Source: Chryseotalea sanaruensis (lineage in GTDB: Bacteria > Bacteroidota > Bacteroidia > Cytophagales > Cyclobacteriaceae). Taken from it: a stretch of 64,000 bases of DNA. Below the pieces are notes generated by a model that was not told the origin of the DNA, did no database searches, and was given only the letters and a program-made list of their open reading frames with translations. The translations under genes and the position numbers were made by a program. Location: the NCBI RefSeq assembly GCF_003990915.1, contig NZ_BHXQ01000001.1:303402-367401 (forward strand), in the 5' to 3' direction. How positions within the stretch are numbered: the stretch's first letter is position 1; each line of letters opens with the position of its first letter. Shown in pieces: positions 27,798 to 36,234 of this stretch.

Positions 27798-28640
27798 CTA
27801 GTATAAATATTCTAAAGCTACTACATCGAATGAACCAAACTCACCATCTTCACTTGAGCCGAAGCATGAAAGCATGATTGAGTTGGCATCGAATCCTGAA
27901 GGAGTACCAGGTATAAGTATTGCACCTACACCGCCACTACCTTCACTGCCACCAGATCCACAAGAAAGTGAACGGTTAAAGTAGTCAGTGTGTCTTAAGC
28001 CAAGGCAATGACCGATTTCATGTGTCATAACATGCTCAACCACATCAGTACTATAAGAACTTGTTCCTGACAAGATTTGAACCCACTTATAAGGAAGTCC
28101 ACCACTTGGGAAACCAGCTGAGCCACCAGCTCCACCACTCACACGGTAAACTACTATTTCTGCAGCATTAGTATTTGTCCCGAAAGTAAGCGTAAAGGTA
28201 AGGCCGATGTTCAATGCGTTGTAGTTGGCCACAGCATTTTGCAATGCAGTACGCATCTTTGTATCCAATGCATTGCTGCCACTTGTGTATCCAAGTACAC
28301 GTATGGTTCTAGGTGAGCTAACCAGGTTAGTGGTTCTGTATTGTTCACCAACAGCTCCAATATGCTGAACTTTACTGTTGCTCATTTCCTGTATGTCTTC
28401 ATTAGATAGGAACATATCTTTTTCAAGAATGTAACCTTGCATTAATTCCCCAGTTATTGGGTTTCTTGAAGATACTTTTTGCACATCACTCACATCAAAA
28501 CCAAGATTTGTTAATTGAAGTTTCACGTTTTCTGAAATTTCAACTGTTTCAGTTTTGATTGAAGTTTCCGTACAGGAAATAACAAAGGCACTGAGAAGGA
28601 CTACCGCAAGTGCCGAAGCGGCTTTTCGAATGTTTAACAT
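27798..28640 (-). CDS. M57-type zinc metalloprotease lipoprotein
   Basis: A 280-residue secreted zinc protease. The signal peptide ends in VISC (C23). The extended zinc-binding motif HEIGHCLGLRH (H207, E208, H211, H217) identifies a metzincin-like M57 peptidase. The mature part is about 258 residues, with a prodomain-like N-terminal region (about 25-90) before the catalytic domain. A glycine/serine-rich stretch lies near residues 225-240. It is divergent from the subtilase at 28780 with about 139 bp between the starts, so the two secreted proteases may share regulatory DNA. Confidence 0.88.
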   Translation of the reverse strand: MLNIRKAASALAVVLLSAFVISCTETSIKTETVEISENVKLQLTNLGFDVSDVQKVSSRNPITGELMQGYILEKDMFLSNEDIQEMSNSKVQHIGAVGEQYRTTNLVSSPRTIRVLGYTSGSNALDTKMRTALQNAVANYNALNIGLTFTLTFGTNTNAAEIVVYRVSGGAGGSAGFPSGGLPYKWVQILSGTSSYSTDVVEHVMTHEIGHCLGLRHTDYFNRSLSCGSGGSEGSGGVGAILIPGTPSGFDANSIMLSCFGSSEDGEFGSFDVVALEYLY

Positions 28641-28779
28641 AATTATTAGGTTTAGGTTTATATTTCGAAATTACTTCATGTGTACCTGCATAATGTTCAA
28701 GCGTAATGAAATGTGCTTTCGTGTATTCTCACACTTAAGAGGTTTTGCTTCAACGAAACCCGTTGACTCTTTTGATATA

Positions 28780-31620
28780 ATGAGGCTGTTATTTTTCATA
28801 ATAGCCTTGATCTTTTCAAATACAACGATTTTACAAGCGCAGAAAACCAGTAGGGGTATAGTTACCTCTTCAATCAAGACAGATATGATTTCTTCAAAAT
28901 CATTATTATCTGATAGTGCCTACTATGTTGTTGAGTTTGAAAATGAGGAGGAAGCCAAACAGTATTTGGCAAAAAAAACCTTAATTGTCAGGCACCTTAA
29001 TTCTAGTACTTTTATTGTTAGGGGAGAAGATGTAAAGAATTTACCAATACCCCATTCGTTGTTCAAGGCCAACGACTTATGGAAATTATCAGATAATTTG
29101 GTGGGTTTGTCTGAAGGAAAGAATAAAAGAAATGTTTATACCTTAAAGTTAAGGTATCCATTGCATCAGGAGGTATTAACATCACTTTTGCCTGAAATAA
29201 AAATTCGTGATGTAAGAAATAATGCAGTATTGATAGAATGTAGCTATGATCAGCTTCGCAACACTGTACTTCCACTGTCAAATGTGGTATATGTGGGTTT
29301 AGAATCGCAGCAAGCACGTACTGAGAGTAGAGTTTTAGATTTAAACCTGGCGCCAAACACTATTTCTTACCTACATCATCAGCTACCAGACTTGCTTGGT
29401 AATGGCATAACTGTATCGGTAAAAGAAGAGACATACAACAGAAACGACATCGATCTTGAAGGGCGGTATATAGAATCCGGACTTCAATCTGCAACGCAGG
29501 ATCTACATGCTACAGAAATGGCTACGATTATTGGCGGGGAGGGCAATTCATTTATTACCGGTAAGGGTGTAGCTCGGGAAGTTCGCTTTACTTCATCAAG
29601 TTTTGCGGTGCTAAGTCCAGATCCTCTGTCCACATATAATGCATTGGATATAACCGTGCAAAATCATTCTTACGGAACACAAGTAGAAAATATATATGGG
29701 GCTTTGGCGGAAGCCTTCGATCAAAATGTAAAACAGATACCATACCTGCTTCATGTATTCTCTTCAGGTAATGATGGTGCTTTGGCATCTACAACGGGAG
29801 CCTATTCGGGAATTGCTGGATTTGCCAACCTGACGGGTAATTTTAAGATGTCGAAAAACACCCTCACAGTCGGATCTGTCGATACTTTAGGAAGAGCCAT
29901 ATCGTTTTCCTCTAAAGGTCCCGCTTATGATGGGCGTATCAAGCCAGAGCTGGTAAGCTATAGTATGGTAGGTTCTTCAAATTCAGCGGCCTTGGTATCG
30001 GGGGTGGCGGGTTTGCTACAGCAAGCTTATAAAGAAAAAGTTGGTGGTTTACCTTCGGTAGCTTTACAAAAGGCGTTATTAATAAATGGGGCGCAAGACG
30101 TAGGTAATGTCGGGCCTGATTTCAAAACAGGATATGGTAATCTAGATGCTTGGTATAGCATGCAAATGTTACAAAAAGATCAGTTTATTGAGCAAACTGT
30201 TAATGAATTTGAAACTAGTATTCATCAGTTAACTATTCCTGACAATGTACGCAATCTTAAAATAACCTTGGTTTGGGATGATGTGCCGGGTCAGGTAAAT
30301 TCAAGTGTGGCTTTGGTTAATGACTTAGATTTGACAATTGAAACACCATCAACTCAGTTTGTTTATCCCTGGATATTGGATAGTTCACCATCACTAAGCG
30401 CACTTGAAAAAAACGCTACCCGGGGAGAAGATCATTTGAATAATATTGAGCAAGTACTCGTTGAGCAACCTGAGGCAGGTATTTATAAAATTATTGTAAA
30501 AGCAAACATGCTTGCAACAAACGCTCAAGCATATTCTATAGCCTATAGCTGGGACGAGGAAGAAAATTTCAACTGGTTTTATCCTACTGCAAGCGATAAC
30601 ATGCCTTACAATGGTGAAGCAGGAACGTATTTTCAGTGGAAAAGTACCTTGGTTCAAGGAAGTGGAAAACTGGAATTGAGTATGGATGGAGGCAATACAT
30701 GGCAATTGATTAAGGATAATGTTGATTTGTCTACCGGCCTGCTCAGATGGAAGACACCTGACGTAAACACGCTAGCGCAGGCGCGAATGGTAGTCGGAAC
30801 TGAAGCATATGAAACTGACGTATTTACCATCTCTCAACCAATCATTCCTAAGGTTGGATTTAATTGTCAGGATTCTGTTTTGTTGAAATGGGATAAGGTG
30901 AATGGTGCCAATAGCTACCGGGTTAAGTATTATAATAATTCGCGGATGGAGGATTATTTACTCACTAGCGATACAAGTTTCATTTTTAATGAGACTCAAT
31001 CAATTAAAACCTATTTTGCCATTCAACCCGTATTTGAAAATGGAGAAGTTGGAATTCAGGGTTATGCTTTCGACTACGACTTGCAAGAAATCGCTTGTTA
31101 TCTAAGATCATTCTATGCTCAACTTGAACCTAATGAAGGCATTAATTTATTTGCTGAAGTAGGGACAAGTTACGGAATATCACGCGTAGTCTTTCAGCGA
31201 CAGGAAGGGGATGAATTTATAGATATTGAAATCAATACTTCCCTAGAATCAAACAACTTCAGTTTTTTGGATACTTCACCACGTCAGGGGCTAAACAACT
31301 ATAGACTAGTCTTGTATTTTATTAATGGTGAACAATTGGTAAGTGAAGTTGTGGGTGATTATTTTCTGACAACAATCCCATTTTTAGTATTCCCCAACCC
31401 TATAAGTGCCGGTGCTGATCTGCAGATTATTGCCAAACAATTTAAAACTTCACCACAAGTCTTTACACTTTACAATGGCAATGGTATGAAACTATTTACG
31501 TATGATTTACTTTCGGATAGGGAGAGTCTGCAGATACCATTTTTGCCTCCGGGTATTTATTTATTCAGTATACAAACAGAGGAAGGATTTAATCGAGGTA
31601 AAATTTTGATAACACAGTAA
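28780..31620 (+). CDS. S8 subtilisin-family protease with T9SS C-terminal sorting domain
   Basis: A 946-residue secreted protease. The ATG at 28780 is chosen because it begins a clear signal peptide (MRLLFFIIALIFSNTTILQAQ); the longer frame from 28555 would overlap the divergent M57 gene. The subtilase domain has the catalytic His243 in DLHATEMATI, the oxyanion Asn in SSGNDG, and Ser400 in GSSNSAALVSGVAG. At the catalytic Asp position the protein has VSVKEETYN (Glu216 or Glu217), so the first triad residue seems to be Glu. A P-domain-like and beta-sandwich region follows. The end (VFPNPISAGADLQI to GKILITQ) is a type A T9SS sorting signal, so surface release through T9SS is predicted. Confidence 0.88.
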   Translation: MRLLFFIIALIFSNTTILQAQKTSRGIVTSSIKTDMISSKSLLSDSAYYVVEFENEEEAKQYLAKKTLIVRHLNSSTFIVRGEDVKNLPIPHSLFKANDLWKLSDNLVGLSEGKNKRNVYTLKLRYPLHQEVLTSLLPEIKIRDVRNNAVLIECSYDQLRNTVLPLSNVVYVGLESQQARTESRVLDLNLAPNTISYLHHQLPDLLGNGITVSVKEETYNRNDIDLEGRYIESGLQSATQDLHATEMATIIGGEGNSFITGKGVAREVRFTSSSFAVLSPDPLSTYNALDITVQNHSYGTQVENIYGALAEAFDQNVKQIPYLLHVFSSGNDGALASTTGAYSGIAGFANLTGNFKMSKNTLTVGSVDTLGRAISFSSKGPAYDGRIKPELVSYSMVGSSNSAALVSGVAGLLQQAYKEKVGGLPSVALQKALLINGAQDVGNVGPDFKTGYGNLDAWYSMQMLQKDQFIEQTVNEFETSIHQLTIPDNVRNLKITLVWDDVPGQVNSSVALVNDLDLTIETPSTQFVYPWILDSSPSLSALEKNATRGEDHLNNIEQVLVEQPEAGIYKIIVKANMLATNAQAYSIAYSWDEEENFNWFYPTASDNMPYNGEAGTYFQWKSTLVQGSGKLELSMDGGNTWQLIKDNVDLSTGLLRWKTPDVNTLAQARMVVGTEAYETDVFTISQPIIPKVGFNCQDSVLLKWDKVNGANSYRVKYYNNSRMEDYLLTSDTSFIFNETQSIKTYFAIQPVFENGEVGIQGYAFDYDLQEIACYLRSFYAQLEPNEGINLFAEVGTSYGISRVVFQRQEGDEFIDIEINTSLESNNFSFLDTSPRQGLNNYRLVLYFINGEQLVSEVVGDYFLTTIPFLVFPNPISAGADLQIIAKQFKTSPQVFTLYNGNGMKLFTYDLLSDRESLQIPFLPPGIYLFSIQTEEGFNRGKILITQ

Positions 31621-31690
31621 TGATGTGATGAGTTGATGTGATAATTCGTTAATCGATTTAAAAATCTGATGATTTGAAAATGATCAGTAC

Positions 31691-31760
31691 GTCTTTGAGT
31701 GAAATGAAGCATTGTTGGTGAGCGTGGCTAACGAAGCAATTTTGCTGGATTAATTCTCCT
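31691..31760. repeat. Probable decayed copy of the CGTCATTGCG repeat, in a 276-bp spacer
   Basis: The segment starting CGTCTTTGAGTGAAATGAAGC agrees with the start of the element at 34760 at 17 of 24 positions and later contains GAAGCAAT. The copy is weak and the call uncertain. The same spacer (31621-31896) holds a separate 9-bp hairpin (31806-31814 with 31819-31827) that lacks a T tract. Confidence 0.3.
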
Positions 31761-31896
31761 CTTTCCAATCATCATCTCTGAAGGGAGGATGATATAAAAT
31801 GCGCTATTCTTATTAGGAAATAAGAATTGAAAGGAGAGTATTTAGTTTATAATTTCAAATGTTTAATATGCAATAGCTATTTAATTCTTCAGTTGA

Positions 31897-32475
31897 ATGA
31901 ACTCCCTTGACTTACTAAAATCAGCCACCACTCAAATTCAACCTTTATCTGATTCGGCCTGGAAAGATTTCTCTTCTTGCTGGAAGAACTTTTCAGTGAA
32001 ACGCAAGGAAACTATTACAAAAGCAGGAGAGAAGGAACCTTATCTGTATTTTGTAACGGAAGGGGTGCAACGTATTTATTACCTTGATGATACAAGAGAA
32101 TCTACCGTAGTATTAACCTATGCTCCTTCCTTTGGTGGTGTGATGGATTCTTTCTTATTGCAGAAGCCTTCGCATTTTTATTACGAGGCCTTAACACCAT
32201 CTGTTTTTCTGCGTGCCGATTACGAAAGCATAAACGTATTAATGGATAAACATCCTGCTATCCTCAAACTTGTGCACATAGGTCTTACACAAGCTTTCTC
32301 AGGCTTGTTAGAAAGAATGGTGGAGTTGCAGTGTTTTAGTTCTGAAGAAAAATTTAAGAAGTTGTTACAGAGAAGTCCTCATATACTTACCCTTGTCTCC
32401 CACAAGTATCTGGCTAACTACCTTGGCAATGATGCCACTAATTTTAGTAAGCTGATTAATTCTGTCAGGGTTTAA
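31897..32475 (+). CDS. Crp/Fnr-family regulator (cyclic-nucleotide-binding fold)
   Basis: A 192-residue protein with the cNMP-binding beta-roll at about 20-115 (KRKETITKAGEKEPYLYFVTEGVQRIYYLDD) and a C-terminal winged-helix-like tail (about 150-192, LVSHKYLANYLGNDATNFSKL). Such Bacteroidota Crp homologs often lack cAMP-binding residues, and none of the typical arginine/serine phosphate-binding set is evident. It lies upstream of and co-oriented with a DUF4345 gene and a DinB gene, and may control them. Confidence 0.85.
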   Translation: MNSLDLLKSATTQIQPLSDSAWKDFSSCWKNFSVKRKETITKAGEKEPYLYFVTEGVQRIYYLDDTRESTVVLTYAPSFGGVMDSFLLQKPSHFYYEALTPSVFLRADYESINVLMDKHPAILKLVHIGLTQAFSGLLERMVELQCFSSEEKFKKLLQRSPHILTLVSHKYLANYLGNDATNFSKLINSVRV

Positions 32476-32546
32476 AATGTTGGTAATTACCAACAATCAT
32501 TAAGATCATAGAGCCTTGTTTTGTGCTATCATTAAAACAATACAAA

Positions 32547-32963
32547 ATGAAAGCACAAACAATCTACACTGTATTAGCAAAAGGCTTTATGTTTTTGTCA
32601 GCGCTAAGCCTTGCTTATGTGGCCTTACTTGCTATTAAAAGTCCTCAGGCTGTAATGGATTTGGTTAATGTAAAACTGGGTAATAATGATGCCCTCAGTT
32701 CAATAAGAGGTGTGTACGGAGGCGTGGGGGTTACACTGGTTATTGTCATCTTGTACTTAACTTTCTATCAACTTAACAAAGGCCTTGCTTTTATTTCAAT
32801 CTTTTGGGGATCTTATGCACTGTCAAGGGTAATCACACTACTGGTGGATGGGAATTTGGGAGAATTTGGAAACACTTGGCTTGCAATAGAAACTATTTTT
32901 TGTTTGATAGGCTTAAGCTTACTCATCTTTGGCCGTAAATTTACATCAGTTAGGAATGCTTAG
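32547..32963 (+). CDS. DUF4345 family small membrane protein
   Basis: A 138-residue protein with four hydrophobic segments (about 8-28, 45-68, 75-98, 110-130). RGVYGGVGVTLVIVI and GSYALSRVITLLVDG match the DUF4345 pattern. The ATG at 32547 is preferred to the GTG at 32523. Function unknown. Its last 8 bases overlap the start of the DinB gene. Confidence 0.75.
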   Translation: MKAQTIYTVLAKGFMFLSALSLAYVALLAIKSPQAVMDLVNVKLGNNDALSSIRGVYGGVGVTLVIVILYLTFYQLNKGLAFISIFWGSYALSRVITLLVDGNLGEFGNTWLAIETIFCLIGLSLLIFGRKFTSVRNA

Positions 32964-33501
32964 TCAGGAAGAATATCTTATAAAACTTGAGGCAATACTT
33001 GAAAAACAGTTGCAAGAAGTCATTGCTGTTTTTCAGAATTTACCATCATCAACTTTGCTCCAGCCGCCTGCACAAGGTGGCTGGAGTATTGCTGAGTGTT
33101 TTGAACATCTGAACACCTATGCTGAATATTATCATCCTAAAATTCAGCAAGGCTTCAACCGCCCATCGCATGCCACTGAACTTCCGCTTTTCAGAAATAC
33201 ATGGCTTGGCTTGTATTTTATTAAAACGATGAATAGCGACAGTAGACAGAAAAAATATAAAGCGATTAAGCAGCATCAACCAAAGCCTATTGAAAATCCC
33301 TCAGCTGCAATCAGTAGATTTATTCAGCATCTGGAAGATTTATTAAAATTGTTGCATGCAGCAGGTACCAGGGATTTGAAAAGCATTAAGCTAAAAACTT
33401 CCTTAGCTCCACTTATTAAAATAAATGCGGGAGATGCTATAGAATTTCTTTTGGTACATAATCAAAGACACATACAGCAGGCAAGAAGAATTCTTAAGTA
33501 A
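32956..33501 (+). CDS. DinB family protein
   Basis: A 181-residue four-helix-bundle protein of the DinB/YfiT superfamily. It shows the typical GGWSIAECFEHLNTYAEYY near residues 40-60 and the C-terminal LLVHNQRHIQQARRILK, giving the expected metal-binding histidines. The start at ATG 32956, overlapping the DUF4345 stop, fits family length better than the TTG at 32929. Members are putative metal-dependent thiol transferases or hydrolases; the substrate is unknown. Confidence 0.85.
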   Translation: MLSQEEYLIKLEAILEKQLQEVIAVFQNLPSSTLLQPPAQGGWSIAECFEHLNTYAEYYHPKIQQGFNRPSHATELPLFRNTWLGLYFIKTMNSDSRQKKYKAIKQHQPKPIENPSAAISRFIQHLEDLLKLLHAAGTRDLKSIKLKTSLAPLIKINAGDAIEFLLVHNQRHIQQARRILK

Positions 33502-33508
33502 ATCGCTA

Positions 33509-34075
33509 CTATTGACTGCCCCAAGGTGCTGCTGGGGTATCTACTGCTTTGCTCAAATCGAAAGTAACTGTTATGATTCTCTCACTATTTAACCTGCGCA
33601 GGTTATAAGTAAATACTTTATCTGTTAATGATATCCACCATACATTTGAAGCTGCATTAGGGAGTAGGATAGCAGTTTGAACATCAGCAGGAAAAATTTG
33701 TAATGATGCTGATCCACTATTGGTAGCTAGACCACCATATTGCGTTACCGCATCTTCGCTTCCATCTTCATGCCTGTGGTCATGTTTAAGTTGAATCAAA
33801 TCATTTTTTAAAGTAAGCACCCACGTTCGGGATCGGTTTTCACCTACCATAAAAGGAATGCGAATAACGGAGTCGCCACATGAACGAACATGCATGACAA
33901 GTTTTTGATCTTTAAAAGTACCGCTGCCCTCGGGATTTTCAGTCAATTTTCCTTCATATGCTTTTCCACAATGTTTTTGCAATTCAGTCCAAAATTGTTG
34001 TGCGCCACTTTTAGTTTGTGCAAAACTAACGAGTTGTATACAATTGAGGAGGAAGACAAACACTAGATATTTCAT
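33509..34075 (-). CDS. Secreted protein of unknown function
   Basis: A 188-residue protein with a clean signal peptide (MKYLVFVFLLNCIQLVSFAQ). The mature part has two cysteines (KHCGKAYEG and VRSCGDSVIRIPF) that could form a disulfide, the motif HDHRHEDGSEDAVTQYGG, and a C-terminal WWISLTDKVFTYNLRRL beta region. I recognise it only as a hypothetical envelope protein seen in Bacteroidota; no enzymatic motif is visible. It is convergent with the DinB gene, with 7 bp between stops. Confidence 0.75.
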   Translation of the reverse strand: MKYLVFVFLLNCIQLVSFAQTKSGAQQFWTELQKHCGKAYEGKLTENPEGSGTFKDQKLVMHVRSCGDSVIRIPFMVGENRSRTWVLTLKNDLIQLKHDHRHEDGSEDAVTQYGGLATNSGSASLQIFPADVQTAILLPNAASNVWWISLTDKVFTYNLRRLNSERIITVTFDLSKAVDTPAAPWGSQ

Positions 34076-34214
34076 ACAAAAGATTTATATAATTACGCGT
34101 TTAAGATATAGGCTTTTTTCAATATTTCAATGTATGATAAAGATCATTTGAAAGTCTGAGGTGCGTCATACTAATTGGCTTAATGAGAAACTATATTAGT
34201 ATCAACATTAAAAC

Positions 34215-34222
34215 AAGGAGGT
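34215..34222 (+). promoter_or_regulatory. Strong Shine-Dalgarno site of the hsp20 gene
   Basis: AAGGAGGT lies 4 bases before the ATG at 34227, a near-perfect anti-SD match. This is unusual here, since most genes in this window have weak or no SD sequences. It suggests high translation during stress. Confidence 0.75.
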
Positions 34223-34226
34223 ATTT

Positions 34227-34664
34227 ATGTCACTTATTAAAAAAACTGACTGGCCATCCTTAATGAATGGCTCACTGTTATCGGATTTTTTCGATAACGA
34301 TCGCTTTTTTGACGCTGATTGGCTACGTAAGCAATCAGTTCCTGCTGTCAACGTAAAAGAGACTGAAAAGACCTTTGAAATTGAAATGGCTGCGCCTGGG
34401 TTAACTAAAAAAGATTTTCACATTTCTGTAGACAATGGTTTACTCACCATATCATCAGAGAAACAAGAGGAAAAAGAAGAGAAAGATAAAAACTACACGC
34501 GCAAAGAATTCAGTTATAGTTCTTTTAGTCGTTCGTTCACACTGCCTGAAAACATTAACGAAGAAGATGTGAAGGCCTATTACGAAGACGGTATTTTAAA
34601 ACTTCATGTTGCCAAAAAGATGATTGGCACAACCAAACCCAAAAAGGCTATCGAAGTTCGCTGA
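34227..34664 (+). CDS. Hsp20/alpha-crystallin small heat-shock protein
   Basis: A 145-residue ATP-independent holdase chaperone. The alpha-crystallin domain spans about 38-135 (PAVNVKETEKTFEIEMAAPGLTKKDFHISVDNG to YEDGILKLHVAKK), with the conserved SFTLPENINEEDVKA block. A short N-terminal arm and a C-terminal KPKKAIEVR tail are present; the tail contains the IxV oligomerisation motif (IEV). Monocistronic, with a strong ribosome binding site and its own terminator. Confidence 0.96.
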   Translation: MSLIKKTDWPSLMNGSLLSDFFDNDRFFDADWLRKQSVPAVNVKETEKTFEIEMAAPGLTKKDFHISVDNGLLTISSEKQEEKEEKDKNYTRKEFSYSSFSRSFTLPENINEEDVKAYYEDGILKLHVAKKMIGTTKPKKAIEVR

Positions 34665-34691
34665 CTGGGGAGAGCGAACAAGATAGTGAAG

Positions 34692-34718
34692 GCCTCCGGT
34701 TTTACCGGAGGCTTTTTT
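34692..34718 (+). terminator. Intrinsic terminator of the hsp20 gene
   Basis: The stem GCCTCCGGT (34692-34700) with ACCGGAGGC (34704-34712) has a TTT loop and is followed by six T. Confidence 0.92.
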
Positions 34719-34759
34719 ATTAGAAGCCAGCCTAAAAATAATTCGAAACAAAATAATCG

Positions 34760-34891
34760 CGTCATTGCGATGAACGAAGCGTTGAATGTGTGTTAGGGTG
34801 AGGAAGCAATCTATTTATGAGATTTAAATCAACTAGCTAGATTGCTTCACGCTCTTCAGCGCAAACCCAATCCACGAGGTTGGCAATGACG
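34760..34891. repeat. 132-bp palindromic element with nested inverted repeats
   Basis: The outer arms CGTCATTGC (34760-34768) and GCAATGACG (34883-34891) enclose inner arms GAAGCAATCTA (34803-34813) and TAGATTGCTTC (34838-34848). The whole can fold as one long hairpin. It is non-coding and sits between the Hsp20 terminator and the SDR stop. Nineteen bases (34762-34780) recur inverted at 36177-36195, so this is a dispersed intergenic repeat family. Confidence 0.85.
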
Positions 34892-34919
34892 AGCCCTCTT
34901 TTTTTAAGATGTGCTCTAA

Positions 34920-35756
34920 TTAATTTTTTGGATTATCTGCCCAAATGGTCGTTTCCTCCCAAGTATCAAAATCTTTTTTGAGTAGATCAAGCTTCGCACG
35001 GGCACTACGCAATGCACCTTGTCCTAATAACAAGCGATATGGCGGATTCTCAGACTCAACTACTTTAATCATTGCTTGGGCAGCACGGAGCGGATCGCCA
35101 GGTTGACTACCGCTATACCCACGGATGCTGTCTTTATTAGCCCCAGCGGTGGCAGCATAATCCTCAATTACTACCTTACTTGTGTTAGCGGAGCGACCAG
35201 CCCAATCGGTACGAAAACCACTCGGAGAAATAACAGTTACCTTAATGCCTAAGGGCGCTGTTTCTTTTGACAGTGATTCTGAAAAACCATCAACAGCAAA
35301 TTTAGTAGCGTTGTAATAACCAACTGCGGGGTAACCAACCAGACCGGCAATAGAGGCAATGTTTAAGATATGTCCACTACGTTGCTTACGCATAATGGGT
35401 AATACAGTTTTGGTCATGTTGGCTAAACCAAAGAAGTTGATTTCAAACATTTTTCGGATTTCTTCATCCTCACTTTCTTCAATGGCACCGAAGTAACCAA
35501 TACCCGCGTTATTGACTAATACATCAATGCGACCGAAATGCTTGAAGGCATTGGTAACGGCTGTTTCAATGTCAGTTGGCTTGGTAACGTCCAGACTAAG
35601 TGCTAATGCATTTTCTTTGTACTTCTCAGCAATATCCTGAATGTCAGTTAGTTTTCTGGCGGTAACTACTACTTTGTAGCCCTGTGCCAATAATAAGTTT
35701 GAAAGCTCTCTTCCAAATCCGGTGGAGCACCCGGTAATAAACCATACTTTATCCAT
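34920..35756 (-). CDS. SDR-family oxidoreductase
   Basis: A 278-residue classical short-chain dehydrogenase. The nucleotide-binding motif TGCSTGFG is at 8-15, NNAG at about 86-89, the catalytic Ser in LNIASIAG, and YxxxK in YYNATKF. Residues around ARKL after the first beta-alpha-beta unit suggest NADP(H) preference (inference). Substrate unknown; the C-terminal RAAQAMIKVVESENPPYRLLLG block is common in the large oxidoreductase group annotated with YbbO-like names. Single gene, with a spacer of about 480 bp upstream. Confidence 0.93.
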   Translation of the reverse strand: MDKVWFITGCSTGFGRELSNLLLAQGYKVVVTARKLTDIQDIAEKYKENALALSLDVTKPTDIETAVTNAFKHFGRIDVLVNNAGIGYFGAIEESEDEEIRKMFEINFFGLANMTKTVLPIMRKQRSGHILNIASIAGLVGYPAVGYYNATKFAVDGFSESLSKETAPLGIKVTVISPSGFRTDWAGRSANTSKVVIEDYAATAGANKDSIRGYSGSQPGDPLRAAQAMIKVVESENPPYRLLLGQGALRSARAKLDLLKKDFDTWEETTIWADNPKN

Positions 35757-35932
35757 AGTAATATTAATTCAATATCTATCAGACAAGTTATTTGTCAGAT
35801 TTGTTCAAAGTATACGGAGATAAATAAATGTATTTCAATAAAATTAGCCATCGATGAAAGCTATTTTGAAAACAAGAAAGTATTCGTATTACCTAATTTG
35901 AAGTTCTTATGCTTTCTTACAGCATGCTCAGG

Positions 35933-35990
35933 CAAGGCATTATGCTATCTTTGGTCTGGGCAGGGTATGTGCGGATAGCATACAGCCTTG
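35933..35990. repeat. Imperfect 17-bp inverted repeat with 24-base loop
   Basis: Arms at 35933-35949 and 35974-35990 pair at 15 of 17 positions. A short outer pair (CTCAGGC at about 35927, GCCTGAG at about 36013) extends the symmetry. No T tract follows. It lies in the 478-bp non-coding region between the SDR start (35756) and the ABC-F stop (36235). It is possibly a second repeat family or a structured RNA; no gene is seen in this spacer. Confidence 0.55.
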
Positions 35991-36063
35991 AATGAGTATG
36001 CGAGACCCAGCGGCCTGAGAGCGAGAACTCAATTATTGCTATTTACTCAAATGATTTGTAGAA

Positions 36064-36199
36064 TTCGTCATTGCGTGCCTTGTAGCTGGGGTGTGCTAAG
36101 GTGGGCTAAGTAATCTAAAACTTTTTGTTGAGAATGCCGTCAATAGAATACTTCTTCACACCAGCACACACGGAATGCTTCGTTCATCGCAATGATGAG
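36064..36199. repeat. Degenerate second copy of the CGTCATTGCG palindromic element
   Basis: The left arm CGTCATTGCG is at 36066-36075 and the right arm CGCAATGATGA at about 36188-36198. The right end shares 19 exact bases, inverted, with the element at 34760. The interior has diverged (TAATCT where the other copy has CAATCT). A spurious open frame covers this region and is not a gene. Confidence 0.7.
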
Positions 36200-36234
36200 A
36201 TTATCTGTGTAAATCTGTGTTATTTGTCGCCTCT

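Noticed and set aside
28555..28779. N-terminal extension of the subtilase
   Set aside because: It overlaps the divergent M57 gene by 86 bases and lacks a signal; a clear signal peptide starts at 28780.
28776..28781. TATAAT box as a sigma-70 style promoter
   Set aside because: It overlaps the chosen start codon, and Bacteroidota promoters use a different -7 consensus; coincidence.
31806..31827. Hairpin after the subtilase as a terminator
   Set aside because: It has a good stem but no T tract and lies about 190 bp after the stop.
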